In this document: positions 1 through 7,601 of the stretch, one piece after another | Layout: the number at the start of each line of letters is the position of its first letter | Numbering within the stretch: position 1 is the stretch's first letter | Source of the DNA: Betaproteobacteria bacterium | GTDB taxonomy: Bacteria; Pseudomonadota; Gammaproteobacteria; Burkholderiales; SG8-39 | DNA: 14,105 bases | NCBI GenBank assembly: GCA_029865405.1 | Contig: JAOUGZ010000027.1 | Location: forward strand, 1 to 14,105 | Reading direction: 5' to 3' | Notes under the pieces: model-generated | The model's database searches: none | Told to the model about the DNA's origin: nothing | What the model saw: only the letters and a program-made list of their open reading frames with translations | Translations under genes and position numbers: made by a program

Positions 1-456
1 GACGCCGACGTCGACGGCGGGCACATCCAGGCGCTGCTCCTCACCTTCTTCTTCATGCACGCACCCAAGCTCGTGGAGGCCGGGCACGTTTACGTGGCGC
101 AGCCGCCGCTCTTCAAGGTGGAGGTGCCGGCGCAGGGCAAGGGCAAGCCGGCGCGGCGCCTGTACTGCCTCGACGAGGACGAGCTCGAGGAGGCGCTCGC
201 CGCGTTGAAGAAGGAAAAGGTGAAGGACGGCTCATGGGAGATCTCACGCTTCAAGGGCCTGGGCGAGATGAGCCCCGAGCAGCTGTGGGAAACGACGATG
301 AACCCGGACACGCGGCGCCTGGTGCGCATGCAGCTCGACGCCAGGCAGCTGAAGAAGGCACGCGCGACGTTCGAGCTCCTCATGGATTCGGGCGAGGCCG
401 AAGGGCGGCGCAACTGGATGCGCGAGCACTGGAAGAGCGTGGAGGCCGATGTCTAG
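1..456 (+). CDS. parE: DNA topoisomerase IV subunit B, C-terminal part (5' end outside window)
   Basis: This is the last 151 codons of the ATPase subunit of topoisomerase IV, which decatenates daughter chromosomes together with ParC. The frame is open from base 1. The first residues, DADVDGGHI, are the acidic metal-binding DxDxD motif of the Toprim domain. They are followed by the conserved AGHVYVAQPPLFKV stretch and the C-terminal RFKGLGEMSPEQLWETTMNPDTRRL block, both closely matching E. coli ParE. A GyrB assignment is less likely because parC follows 280 bases downstream. The N-terminal GHKL ATPase and transducer domains lie upstream of the window. The stop codon TAG shares its last base with the left arm of a perfect palindrome. 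Confidence 0.95.
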   Translation, partial: DADVDGGHIQALLLTFFFMHAPKLVEAGHVYVAQPPLFKVEVPAQGKGKPARRLYCLDEDELEEALAALKKEKVKDGSWEISRFKGLGEMSPEQLWETTMNPDTRRLVRMQLDARQLKKARATFELLMDSGEAEGRRNWMREHWKSVEADV

Positions 457-501
457 GGACTGTCCCCATTTTCCTGCGGTTCGGAAAATGGGGACAGTCC
501 C
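456..501. repeat. Perfect 19-bp inverted repeat (REP-like hairpin) at the parE stop
   Basis: The left arm 456-474 (gggactgtccccattttcc) is the exact reverse complement of the right arm 483-501, with an 8-base loop at 475-482. Each arm also contains a small internal palindrome, GGGACtGTCCC. As RNA it would form a very stable stem directly after the parE stop and end 11 bases before the ATG of the next gene. No T-run follows (ccatttagg), so it is not a canonical intrinsic terminator. Dispersed GGGGACAG/CTGTCCCC-type palindromes occur as REP-like elements in many proteobacterial genomes, so a REP/BIME-type unit is the best guess. It may also protect mRNA ends or dampen translation of the next gene. 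Confidence 0.85.
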
Positions 502-512
502 CATTTAGGCCT

Positions 513-734
513 ATGCCCAGGAAGAAGCTCAAGCCGTTCTGGGAGCGCGCCTACAAAGGGCACGTGTACTGGCTCGGCAAGCAGAAGCTGGGAAAGGTGA
601 CGCTCGCCGCGCAGGGCCGCTATACCTGGGAAGCCGCCGGCAAGGCGGGCGCGGGCGATGACCTGGAAAAGGCGAAAAAGGCGGTGGAGCTCGCCGTCGC
701 GATGGCCGACAAGCAACTAGACCTCTTCGACTGA
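513..734 (+). CDS. 73-residue hypothetical protein ending in a beta-clamp binding motif
   Basis: This small, basic, cysteine-free protein has no function I recognise. The N-terminal part (about residues 8-45) reads as short beta strands rich in aromatic residues and glycine: [19 protein letters not shown], then [10 protein letters not shown]. It is followed by an amphipathic helix from residue 51 ([17 protein letters not shown]). The C-terminus, QLDLFD, contains QLDLF at residues 68-72, the consensus QL(S/D)LF peptide that inserts in the hydrophobic cleft of the DnaN sliding clamp. The ATG at 513 was chosen because it follows the palindrome and opens the conserved-looking domain. The same frame is open further upstream, but only as overlap with parE. 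The stop lies 2 bases before the parC ATG, which suggests translational coupling and a job linked to replication or decatenation. The link to the clamp is inferred from the motif only. Confidence 0.75.
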   Translation: MPRKKLKPFWERAYKGHVYWLGKQKLGKVTLAAQGRYTWEAAGKAGAGDDLEKAKKAVELAVAMADKQLDLFD

Positions 735-736
735 CC

Positions 737-3037
737 ATGGATACCCAGACTCCCGACCTCTTCACTCCCGAAAACGGCGACGACGCGGCGCCCATCGAGC
801 ACCACGCCTCGCAGGCGTACCTCGGCTACGCCGTGTCCACCGTCAAGTCGCGCGCGCTGCCCGAGATCGCCGACGGGCTGAAGCCGGTGCAGCGCCGCAT
901 CCTCTACGCCATGGGCGATGCCGCCGCGCCGGGGTTCGCCAAGTGCGCGCGCTTCGTCGGTGAGGTGCTCGGCAAGTACCACCCGCACGGCGACGCCTCG
1001 ACCTACGAGGCGCTGGTGCACCTCGCGCAGCCCTTTTCCATGCGCTACCCGCTCATCGACGGCCAGGGCAACTTCGGCTCGCGCGACGGCGATTCGGCGG
1101 CGGCCTACCGCTACACCGAGGCGAAGCTCTCGCGCTATGCCGAGCTGATGCTCGCCGAGATCGGCGAGGGCACCGTCGATTTCGCGAAAAACTACGACGG
1201 CAAGTTCGAGGAGCCGGTGCTGCTGCCCGCGCGCCTGCCGTTCGGCCTCCTGAACGGGTCGTTCGGCATCCCGGTCGGCTTCTCCACGCGCATTCCTTCG
1301 CACAACCTGAAGGAAGTCGCCGCCGCCGCCGCGCACGTCATCAGGCATCCGCGGGCGAAGCTCGACGAGCTTCTCGAGCTCCTGCCCGGCCCCGATTTCC
1401 CCGGCGGCGGCCAGGTCATTTCGCCGGCCGAGGAGATCCGCCAGGCCTATGCGACGGGACGCGGCTCGCTGCTCGTCAAGTGCAAGTGGGAAACCGAGCA
1501 GCTCGCGCGCGGGCAGTGGCGCGTCGTCGTCACCGAGCTGCCGCACGGCGTCTCCGTGCGGCAGGTGATGGAGGAAATCGAGGCCCTGGCCAATCCCCGG
1601 CCGGGCCTGGGGAAGAAGGAGGTCTCGCAGGAGCAAAAGCGCCTGAAGCAGTTCATCCTCGACCAGATCGACCAGGGCGGGGTGCGCGACGAGAGCGACC
1701 GCCGCTCGAAGCTGCGGCTGGTGATCGAGCCGCGCTCCTCGCGCCAGAAGCCGGAAGAGCTGATGGCGGCGCTGCTGGCGCGCACCTCGCTCGAGACCCG
1801 CTACGCGGTGAACATGACCTGGCTCGGCCTCGACGGCCTGCCGGAGACCAAGGGCCTGGCCGAGATCCTGCGCGAGTGGGGCGAGTGGCGCCTGCAGACG
1901 GTGCGCCGGCGCACCGAGCACCGCCTCGACAAGTGCGAGGCGCGGCTGCACATCGTGCTCGGGCGGCTGCTCGCCTACGTGCGCATCGACGAGATCATCC
2001 AGCTGATCCGCGCATCGGATGATCCGGCCGAGGCCAAGCAGAAGATGATGGCGAAATGGAAGTTCAGCGAGCGCCAGGCCGAGGACATCGTCAACATCCG
2101 CCTCGGGCAGCTGACCAAGCTCGACGGCGTGAAGCTGAACGACGAAAGGAAGACGCTCGAGGCCGAGAGGAAGGACCTGAAGTCCATCCTCGGCAATGAC
2201 AAGGAGCTGAAGAAGCTCGTCGTGCGCGAGCTCGACGCGGATGCCAGGCTCTACGGCGACGCGCGTCGCACGCTCATCAAGACCGAGGAGCGCGCGCAGG
2301 TCGAGCGCACGGTGCTCGAGGAGCCGCTCACCGTCATCCTGTCGAAAAAGGGCTGGATGCGCGCGCGCACCGGCCACAACCTGGACGTTTCCACTCTGGC
2401 CTTCAAGGACGGCGACGGGCTGCTGCAGACGCTGGAGTGCAAGACCACCGACGCGGTGATCGTGCTCGCCGAGTCGGGCAAGACCTTCACCCTGGAAGCG
2501 GCCGCGCTGCCCACCGGGCGCGGCGACGGTGCGCCGGTCAACACGCTCGTGCACTCTTCCGCCGACGACATCGTGTGGATGGGGTCCGGCGATCCCGGGC
2601 AGAAGCTGCTGATGAACTCGAGCGCCGGCCTGGGCTTCGTGTGCAAGCTCGGCGACCTCGTGTCGCGCACGCGCCAGGGCAAGGACTTCATGAACGTCGG
2701 CGAGGGCGCGCACGCGCAGCCGCCCGCGCCGGTGAATGCGGGCAAGTACCTTGCGGCGCTGTCGTCCGATGCGCGCCTGCTGGTCTTCGCGCTCGACGAT
2801 GTGCCCGAGCGTCCGAACGGCGGCGTCGGCGTGCAGCTGCTCGCCCTGCCGGAGAAGGAAACGCTCGCCGCGGTCGCCGCCACCGACGGCAAAGCGCTGG
2901 TGGTCAGCGGGATACGGCGCAAGAACCGCGCCGTCGAGACGCTCGATGCCGCGCAGCTTGCGGCGCACATGGGCAAGCGCGCGCAGCGCGGCAAGGTCTG
3001 CGACGTAGGCTTCAGGCCGGATCGCATTGGCAGCTAG
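737..3037 (+). CDS. parC: DNA topoisomerase IV subunit A
   Basis: This 766-residue subunit cleaves and rejoins DNA in topoisomerase IV. The breakage-reunion domain begins near residue 28, with [23 protein letters not shown] (about 79-86) and [18 protein letters not shown]. The catalytic tyrosine is Tyr126 within [11 protein letters not shown]. The tower/coiled-coil region and a short C-terminal beta-pinwheel follow; the latter includes [15 protein letters not shown], matching E. coli ParC. Length is close to E. coli ParC (752 aa). An N-terminal tail of about eight extra residues contains QTPDLF. The position equivalent to E. coli Ser80, the main quinolone-contact residue, appears to be Ala87 (HPHGDAS), while the Glu84 equivalent is kept as Glu91. 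The gene starts 2 bases after the small upstream gene and overlaps the next gene by 11 bases. Confidence 0.97.
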   Translation: MDTQTPDLFTPENGDDAAPIEHHASQAYLGYAVSTVKSRALPEIADGLKPVQRRILYAMGDAAAPGFAKCARFVGEVLGKYHPHGDASTYEALVHLAQPFSMRYPLIDGQGNFGSRDGDSAAAYRYTEAKLSRYAELMLAEIGEGTVDFAKNYDGKFEEPVLLPARLPFGLLNGSFGIPVGFSTRIPSHNLKEVAAAAAHVIRHPRAKLDELLELLPGPDFPGGGQVISPAEEIRQAYATGRGSLLVKCKWETEQLARGQWRVVVTELPHGVSVRQVMEEIEALANPRPGLGKKEVSQEQKRLKQFILDQIDQGGVRDESDRRSKLRLVIEPRSSRQKPEELMAALLARTSLETRYAVNMTWLGLDGLPETKGLAEILREWGEWRLQTVRRRTEHRLDKCEARLHIVLGRLLAYVRIDEIIQLIRASDDPAEAKQKMMAKWKFSERQAEDIVNIRLGQLTKLDGVKLNDERKTLEAERKDLKSILGNDKELKKLVVRELDADARLYGDARRTLIKTEERAQVERTVLEEPLTVILSKKGWMRARTGHNLDVSTLAFKDGDGLLQTLECKTTDAVIVLAESGKTFTLEAAALPTGRGDGAPVNTLVHSSADDIVWMGSGDPGQKLLMNSSAGLGFVCKLGDLVSRTRQGKDFMNVGEGAHAQPPAPVNAGKYLAALSSDARLLVFALDDVPERPNGGVGVQLLALPEKETLAAVAATDGKALVVSGIRRKNRAVETLDAAQLAAHMGKRAQRGKVCDVGFRPDRIGS

Positions 3038-4244
3038 CGAACTCCGCCCGGCGCTCGCGCCCGCGGCGATCCTCGCCGCCGCGGGGCTCGCAGTGTGGGT
3101 CGGGCCGTCGCTGCCGCCGGGACTGGCGGGGTTGCGCACGCTCGGGCCCTATGCCGTCCTCGTCCTCGGCGTCGCGCTGGCGCTGCGCTTCAATCGCGGC
3201 CGCGCACTCGTGCTCCTCGCCTCGCTGCTCGCCGCCTATGCCGGCTACGACTACGCGCAGGGCCTGGGCGGGTTCGCGGAGAAGGCCGTGTACACGGCGC
3301 TCGTCGTGCTCGTGCCGCTGAACGCGCTCGTCGCCATGGCGCTGCCCGAGCGCGGCGTCGCCTACCACGGCAGCTACCGCTGGCTGGTGCTGCTCGGCGC
3401 CGAGGCGCTGCTCATCCTGTGGATCGCGGCCGCGGGCCGGAGCGCGCTCTCGGGGCTCGCCTGGCAGGGCGTGCTCGAGCACTGGATCTTCCGCTCGCCG
3501 CCCACGCCGCTCGCCGGGCGCATCCTGTTCGGCGCCGCGTTCGTGGCCGCGGTATGGCGGGCCTGGCCCAAGCATACGCCGCTCGATCTGGGGCTCGCGG
3601 CGGCGCTGGTCGCCTTCTTCGTCGCCGCCGAGTGGGCTGCTTCGCCCGGGGTGTTCGGCGCCTTCCTCTCCGCCGCCGGCGCGGTGGTGCTGGTCGCGTT
3701 CGTGCAGGAGTCGCACCGACTGGCGTTTCGCGACGAGCTGACGGCGCTTCCCGGGCGGCGCGCGCTCGACGAGCAGATGCGCGCCCTGGGACCGCGCTAC
3801 ACGATCGCCATGATCGACGTCGATCATTTCAAGAAATTCAACGATACGCACGGCCACGACATCGGCGACCAGGTCCTGAAGCTGGTCGCAGCGCGCCTCG
3901 CGGAGGTGGGCGGCGGGGGCATGGCCTTTCGCTACGGCGGCGAGGAATTCAGCGTGCTCTTTCCCGATCGCAGCCTGAAGGAAGCGCTGCCTTTTATCGA
4001 GCGCTCGCGGGCAGCCGTCGAGCGCTACCGGATGGCGGTGCGCAGCGAAGAGCGTCCGCGGCACGAGGAAGCGGGCATCCGCCGGCGCGGCGACCACGCG
4101 CCCACCAAGCTCCTGTCGGTGACCGTGTCGATCGGCGCCGCCGAGCCCGAAGTCGAGCGCCAGCCGCCGGTGCAGGTGCTGAAGGCCGCCGACGAGGCGC
4201 TGTATCGCGCAAAAAAGGGCGGACGCAACCGGGTCTGCTCGTGA
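3027..4244 (+). CDS. Membrane-bound GGDEF-domain diguanylate cyclase
   Basis: The 405-residue protein should make cyclic di-GMP from two GTP at the inner membrane. Residues 1 to about 225 hold roughly six or seven hydrophobic segments (for example [13 protein letters not shown] and [11 protein letters not shown]) with no recognisable sensory family. The C-terminal GGDEF domain has [12 protein letters not shown], the metal and nucleotide residues in [20 protein letters not shown], and a GGEEF active loop at 304-308, so it should be catalytic. The RxxD inhibitory site expected five residues before GGEEF is replaced by glycines (GGGG). A charged insert follows GGEEF, before SVTVSIGAA. The start is TTG, overlapping parC by 11 bases; a GTG at 3093 is in frame but would cut the first membrane segment. 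It overlaps the next gene by GTGA. Confidence 0.9.
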   Translation: MAASELRPALAPAAILAAAGLAVWVGPSLPPGLAGLRTLGPYAVLVLGVALALRFNRGRALVLLASLLAAYAGYDYAQGLGGFAEKAVYTALVVLVPLNALVAMALPERGVAYHGSYRWLVLLGAEALLILWIAAAGRSALSGLAWQGVLEHWIFRSPPTPLAGRILFGAAFVAAVWRAWPKHTPLDLGLAAALVAFFVAAEWAASPGVFGAFLSAAGAVVLVAFVQESHRLAFRDELTALPGRRALDEQMRALGPRYTIAMIDVDHFKKFNDTHGHDIGDQVLKLVAARLAEVGGGGMAFRYGGEEFSVLFPDRSLKEALPFIERSRAAVERYRMAVRSEERPRHEEAGIRRRGDHAPTKLLSVTVSIGAAEPEVERQPPVQVLKAADEALYRAKKGGRNRVCS

Positions 4245-5011
4245 GCTGGGACCCGGCGCAATACCTGAAATTCTCCGGCGAGCGCATGCGTCCCGCAGTG
4301 GACCTGCTGGCGCGCGTGCCGGCGGCCTCGCCGGCATCGGTCGCCGACCTGGGCTGCGGCGCGGGCAACCTCGCGCCGCTGCTCCTCGCGCGCTGGCCGG
4401 ATGCGAGGCTTACCGGCGTGGACAGCTCGCCCGAGATGCTCGAGCGGGCGCGCGCCGCGCATCCGCAGGCGCAGTTCGTGCAGGGCGATATCGGCGCCTG
4501 GCAACCGGCGCAGCCCGTGGACGTGCTCTACAGCAACGCGGCGCTGCACTGGCTCGACGACCATGAGCGGCTCTTTCCCGCCCTGCTCGACAAAGTGGCG
4601 GCGGGCGGATGGCTCGCGGTGCAGATGCCGCGCAACTTCAATGCGCCCTCGCATACCTCGATCACCGAAACCATCGAGCAGGGCCCGTGGCGCGCCCGGC
4701 TCGAACCGGTGCTGCGCCGGGAGCCGGTGGCGGCGCCGGGCTTCTACTGGCGGCTGCTCGAGCCGCGCTGCGCCGAGTTGCAGGTCTGGGAAACGGAGTA
4801 CCTGCAGGTGCTCGAAGGCGAAAACCCGGTGGCCGAATACACCAAGGGCACCTGGCTGAAGCAGTTCCTCGACCGCCTGGAAGGGGCCGAGCGCGACGCA
4901 TTCGAGGCCGCGTATCGAAAGCGCGTGCTCGCCTGGTATCCGCCGCAGGCCGACGGGCGCACGCTGTTTGCCTTCCGGCGGCTGTTTCTGGTTGCGCGAA
5001 GCAAGCCCTAG
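4241..5011 (+). CDS. tam: Trans-aconitate 2-methyltransferase
   Basis: This 256-residue S-adenosylmethionine-dependent class I methyltransferase closely follows E. coli Tam (252 aa). Tam methylates trans-aconitate, a by-product that inhibits aconitase. The N-terminal WDPAQYLKFSGERMRPAVDLLARVP is the Tam signature. The SAM loop is DLGCGAGN at 36-43, with the acidic ribose-binding residue Asp61 in TGVDSSPEML. SNAALHWLDDH (98-108) and LAVQMPRNF (125-133) follow, and it ends LFAFRRLFLVARSKP, as in E. coli. The GTG start overlaps the TGA of the cyclase gene as GTGA, so it is probably translationally coupled. It is likely the last gene of the parC operon, since a promoter-like sequence follows in the next 75 bases. 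Specificity for trans-aconitate is inferred from family resemblance. Confidence 0.92.
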   Translation: MSWDPAQYLKFSGERMRPAVDLLARVPAASPASVADLGCGAGNLAPLLLARWPDARLTGVDSSPEMLERARAAHPQAQFVQGDIGAWQPAQPVDVLYSNAALHWLDDHERLFPALLDKVAAGGWLAVQMPRNFNAPSHTSITETIEQGPWRARLEPVLRREPVAAPGFYWRLLEPRCAELQVWETEYLQVLEGENPVAEYTKGTWLKQFLDRLEGAERDAFEAAYRKRVLAWYPPQADGRTLFAFRRLFLVARSKP

Positions 5012-5026
5012 GATTCCAGAATCTCC

Positions 5027-5055
5027 TTGTCCGCCCGGACGTTAGGGCGCATACT
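5027..5055 (+). promoter_or_regulatory. Candidate sigma-70 promoter of infA
   Basis: TTGTCC (5027-5032) and CATACT (5050-5055) are separated by exactly 17 bases and each matches the -35 and -10 consensus at four of six positions. A start near 5062 would leave a leader of about 23 bases before the infA ATG. A small palindrome, GATTC-CA-GAATC (5012-5023), lies just upstream of the -35 and could bind a regulator, but that is speculative. This is the only intergenic gap in the first 8 kb large enough for a full promoter, which supports the call. Confidence 0.45.
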
Positions 5056-5084
5056 GCCCGCCTCTCAATTCTCGGATTGGAGTC

Positions 5085-5354
5085 ATGGCCAAGGAAGAAA
5101 TGCTGGAAATGGAAGGCGTCGTTCAGGAAGTGCTCCCCAGCACGCAGTTCCGCGTCGAGCTGACCAACGGCGCGCAGGTGCTCGCGTATGCGGGCGGCAA
5201 GGTTCGCAAGAATCGCATCCGCATCCTCGCGGGCGATCGCGTGACGATGGAGATGTCTCCCTACGACCTGACGCGGGGTCGCATCAGCTTCCGCCACAAA
5301 GACGAGAACCCGGTCGCCATGCCGCAGCGGCGCCCGATGTTCCGAAAGCGCTAG
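5085..5354 (+). CDS. infA: Translation initiation factor IF-1 (long form)
   Basis: IF-1 binds the ribosomal A site of the 30S subunit during initiation. Residues 1-70 are a complete S1-type OB fold matching E. coli IF-1: [35 protein letters not shown] and [13 protein letters not shown]. The protein is 89 residues against 72 in E. coli, because of a basic tail (about 72-89) ending QRRPMFRKR. Betaproteobacteria often carry two infA genes, one in the ribosomal protein cluster and one elsewhere; this lone, tailed copy fits the second kind. The ATG is preceded by GGAG only 2 bases away, so ribosome binding may rely on the A-rich start region. lemA follows 28 bases later. Confidence 0.95.
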   Translation: MAKEEMLEMEGVVQEVLPSTQFRVELTNGAQVLAYAGGKVRKNRIRILAGDRVTMEMSPYDLTRGRISFRHKDENPVAMPQRRPMFRKR

Positions 5355-5382
5355 CAGCCCCCAGGCTCGGCGCGCCACTGCG

Positions 5383-5919
5383 ATGTGGATCGCGCTAGCG
5401 GCGGCGGCAGTCTTCCTCGCCGTCGGCGTCTGGCTGTACAACCGGCTGATCGCGGCGCGCAACCTCGCGCGCCAGGGCTTCGCCGACATCGACGTGCAGC
5501 TCAAGCGCCGCGCCGACCTCGTGCCGCAGCTGGTCGAGGCGGTGCGCGGGTACGCGGGGTACGAACAGGCGCTCCTGGCGACGGTAACCGAGCTGCGCGG
5601 CAACGCGCTCGCGTCGCAGCGAGGCGCGGCGCGCTTCGCCCTCGAGCGCGAGCTCGGCGCGCGGCTGCAGCAGCTCGTCCTGCTGCAGGAGAACTATCCG
5701 CAATTGAAGGCCGACGCCAATTTCCGCGACTTGTCCGCGAAGCTGGTCGAAGTCGAGGACCACCTGCAATTCGCGCGGCGCTTCTACAACGGCGCAGTGA
5801 AGCAGTACCTGACGCGCCTGGAGACCTTTCCCGACGTGATCGTGGCGCGCCTGTTCGGCTTCCGGCCGCTGCCTTTCTTCGAGACCGACGATCGCCAGCC
5901 GGTGGAAGTGACGCTGTGA
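5383..5919 (+). CDS. lemA: LemA family membrane protein
   Basis: This 178-residue protein has one N-terminal membrane segment (about residues 2-19), followed directly by the LemA helical domain. Hallmarks are YNRLIAARN, GFADIDVQLKRRADLVPQLVEAVRGYAGYEQ and the C-terminal ARRFYNGAVKQYLTRLETFPDVIVARLFGF. LemA proteins are predicted to expose a long helical bundle outside the cytoplasmic membrane, and their function is unknown. The next gene, a DUF2207 protein, overlaps it as GTGA. lemA paired with a glycine-tailed membrane protein is a widespread arrangement that suggests a joint envelope complex. The ATG lacks a clear Shine-Dalgarno sequence. Confidence 0.93.
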   Translation: MWIALAAAAVFLAVGVWLYNRLIAARNLARQGFADIDVQLKRRADLVPQLVEAVRGYAGYEQALLATVTELRGNALASQRGAARFALERELGARLQQLVLLQENYPQLKADANFRDLSAKLVEVEDHLQFARRFYNGAVKQYLTRLETFPDVIVARLFGFRPLPFFETDDRQPVEVTL

Positions 5920-7601
5920 GGGCTGTGGTCCTCGCGCTGCTGCTCGCCGCGCCGCCGGCTGCCGGGCAGGAGCGGGTGCTCGAATTCCACAGCAACATCC
6001 GCATCGGCGAGGACAGCGCGCTGACGGTGACCGAGACCGTCGCCGTGCAGGTGCAGGGGCGTCAGATCAAGCGTGGCATCCTGCGCGATTTCCCCACCGA
6101 CTACCGGGGGCGCTTCGGCGAGAAGGTGCGCGTGCCGTTCAATGTCGTGCTGGTGACGCGTAACGGCAACGCCGAGCCGTGGACCACGCAGCGACTGAGC
6201 AACGGGGTGCGCGTGCGCATCGGCAATCCGGCGCTCCAGCTGCCACATGGGCGGCACGTCTACGAGATCATGTACCGCACGTCGCGCCAGCTCGGCTTCT
6301 TCGAGGACCACGACGAGCTGTACTGGAACGTGAACGGCAACGGCTGGACCTTCGCCATGGACCAGGTTTCCGCGGACGTCCATCTGCCGGCGGCGGCGCC
6401 GGCGGCGAGCCTGCGCCTGGAAGCGTATACCGGCGCGCAGGGCGAGCGCGGACGCGACTATGTGGCGGTGGCGCGCGACGGCGGCGCCACCTTCACCACG
6501 ACGCGGGCGCTGCCCGCGCGGCAGGGCCTCACCATCGTGGTGGGGTTTCCCAAGGGGCTGGTGCGCGAGCCGTCCATGCTGGAGCGGCTCTCGTGGTTGG
6601 TAGGCGACAACGCGGGCGTGCTCACCGGCGCGGGGGGGCTGCTGCTGCTGCTCGCATTTCTCTGGTGGCGCTGGCACCTCGTAGGGCGCGACCCGCGCGC
6701 CGGGCCCGCGTTCCCGCGCTACGCAGCGCCGCCGGGGCTCGGACCCGCGGGAGTGCGCTTCATCGATCGCATGGCGTACGACCCGAAATGCTTCGCCGCG
6801 GGGCTGCTCGGCCTGGGTGCGCGCGGCTTCCTGCGCATCCGCGAATCGGGCGACGCCTATGTGCTGGAGCGCACCGGCAAGACCGTGGACTGGCTGCCGG
6901 GCGAGCGCGTCCTGTCGGAGCTGCTGCCCGGGCCGGGCAAGACGGTCGTCATCGACAAGACGCACAGCCCGGGCGTGCAGCTCACGCTGGAAAAGCACCA
7001 GCAGGAACTGGCGGCGCTCTACGAGAAGACGTTCTTTTCGCGCAATCGCGGCTCGCATGCCGCCGGGGTGGGTATCGCCTTGGTCGTGGTGGCGGCGATG
7101 GTCATCCAGGAGACGCCCGTGGCGATGCTGGTCGCCATCATCGTGCTGATGCTGGTGCTGCTCGCGCTGTTCGCGCGCTGGCTGCCCGCCTACAGCGTGC
7201 AGGGCCGCAAGCTCCAGGACGCGATCCAGGGCCTGCGCCAGTACCTCGGCGTGGCGGAGAAGGGCGACCTCGCGCGCATGAAGGCGCCGCCGCAGACGGC
7301 GGAGGAGTTCGCCAGGTTCCTGCCTTACGCGGTGGCGCTCGGCGTCGAGAAGACCTGGGCCGATCGCTTCACCGCGACGCTGGGCCTTGCCGCGGTGACC
7401 GCAGCCGTCGCCGGCTACTACAGCGCCGAGTCCGGCGGCATGTTTCGCGGCGGCGGCATCGGCGACTCGATCGGCGGCATCGCCGGCACGGTCAGCGCGG
7501 CGGCGACGCCGCCGGGCTCCAGCGCGGGCGGCTCTTCAGGGGGCGGGGGCGGCGGCTCCTCGGGCGGGGGCGGCGGGGGCGGCGGAGGCAGCGGCTGGTG
7601 A
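5916..7601 (+). CDS. DUF2207 family membrane protein with polyglycine tail
   Basis: This 561-residue envelope protein is of the YciQ/DUF2207 type. The GTG start at 5916 gives a good signal peptide (RAVVLALLLAAPPAAGQ), with GGAAG-like purines about 7 bases upstream. Residues about 20-215 form the extracytoplasmic DUF2207 domain, including FHSNIRIGEDSALTVTETV, RGILRDFPT and DELYWNVNGNGW. A membrane segment near 236-253 follows, then a cytoplasmic-looking region with YDPKCFAAGLLGLGARGFLRI, two adjacent segments at about 383-424, and a weaker one near 485-505. The last about 27 residues are nearly all glycine and serine and end in GSGW, as in many partners of LemA. Its function is unknown; a role with LemA in the envelope is inferred from the GTGA overlap. 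It overlaps arfB by GTGA. Confidence 0.88.
   Translation: MRAVVLALLLAAPPAAGQERVLEFHSNIRIGEDSALTVTETVAVQVQGRQIKRGILRDFPTDYRGRFGEKVRVPFNVVLVTRNGNAEPWTTQRLSNGVRVRIGNPALQLPHGRHVYEIMYRTSRQLGFFEDHDELYWNVNGNGWTFAMDQVSADVHLPAAAPAASLRLEAYTGAQGERGRDYVAVARDGGATFTTTRALPARQGLTIVVGFPKGLVREPSMLERLSWLVGDNAGVLTGAGGLLLLLAFLWWRWHLVGRDPRAGPAFPRYAAPPGLGPAGVRFIDRMAYDPKCFAAGLLGLGARGFLRIRESGDAYVLERTGKTVDWLPGERVLSELLPGPGKTVVIDKTHSPGVQLTLEKHQQELAALYEKTFFSRNRGSHAAGVGIALVVVAAMVIQETPVAMLVAIIVLMLVLLALFARWLPAYSVQGRKLQDAIQGLRQYLGVAEKGDLARMKAPPQTAEEFARFLPYAVALGVEKTWADRFTATLGLAAVTAAVAGYYSAESGGMFRGGGIGDSIGGIAGTVSAAATPPGSSAGGSSGGGGGGSSGGGGGGGGGSGW
7584..7588 (+). promoter_or_regulatory. Shine-Dalgarno of arfB inside the glycine-coding tail
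   Basis: GGAGG lies within the polyglycine codons of the preceding gene, 9 bases before the GTG at 7598. It supports the GTG start and the GTGA coupling. The G-rich tract coding for the glycine tail may therefore be partly shaped by this role. Confidence 0.5.

Noticed and set aside
456..506. Intrinsic terminator after parE
   Set aside because: The hairpin is strong but is followed by ccattta and not by a T-run, so it is reported as a repeat.
620..3139. 839-codon open frame on the minus strand across parC
   Set aside because: It is a GC-rich antisense shadow: its composition is dominated by Arg, Ala, Leu, His and Gly, no family motif appears, and the plus strand has an unmistakable ParC.
3095..4240. 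Long in-frame extension upstream of tam
   Set aside because: The frame is open by GC bias only. Tam homology starts exactly at GTG 4241, and the extension is Arg/Ala-rich without motifs.
3012..4337. 441-codon minus-strand frame across the cyclase gene
   Set aside because: Low-complexity Arg/Ala/Glu-rich translation with no motif; the opposite strand codes for an intact GGDEF protein.
6179..7597. Long in-frame extension upstream of arfB
   Set aside because: It is an out-of-frame reading of the DUF2207 gene; ArfB homology starts at 7598.
7530..7600. G-rich tract as a DNA tandem repeat or quadruplex element
   Set aside because: It is explained by Gly/Ser codons of a known kind of protein tail; no regular repeat unit is kept.
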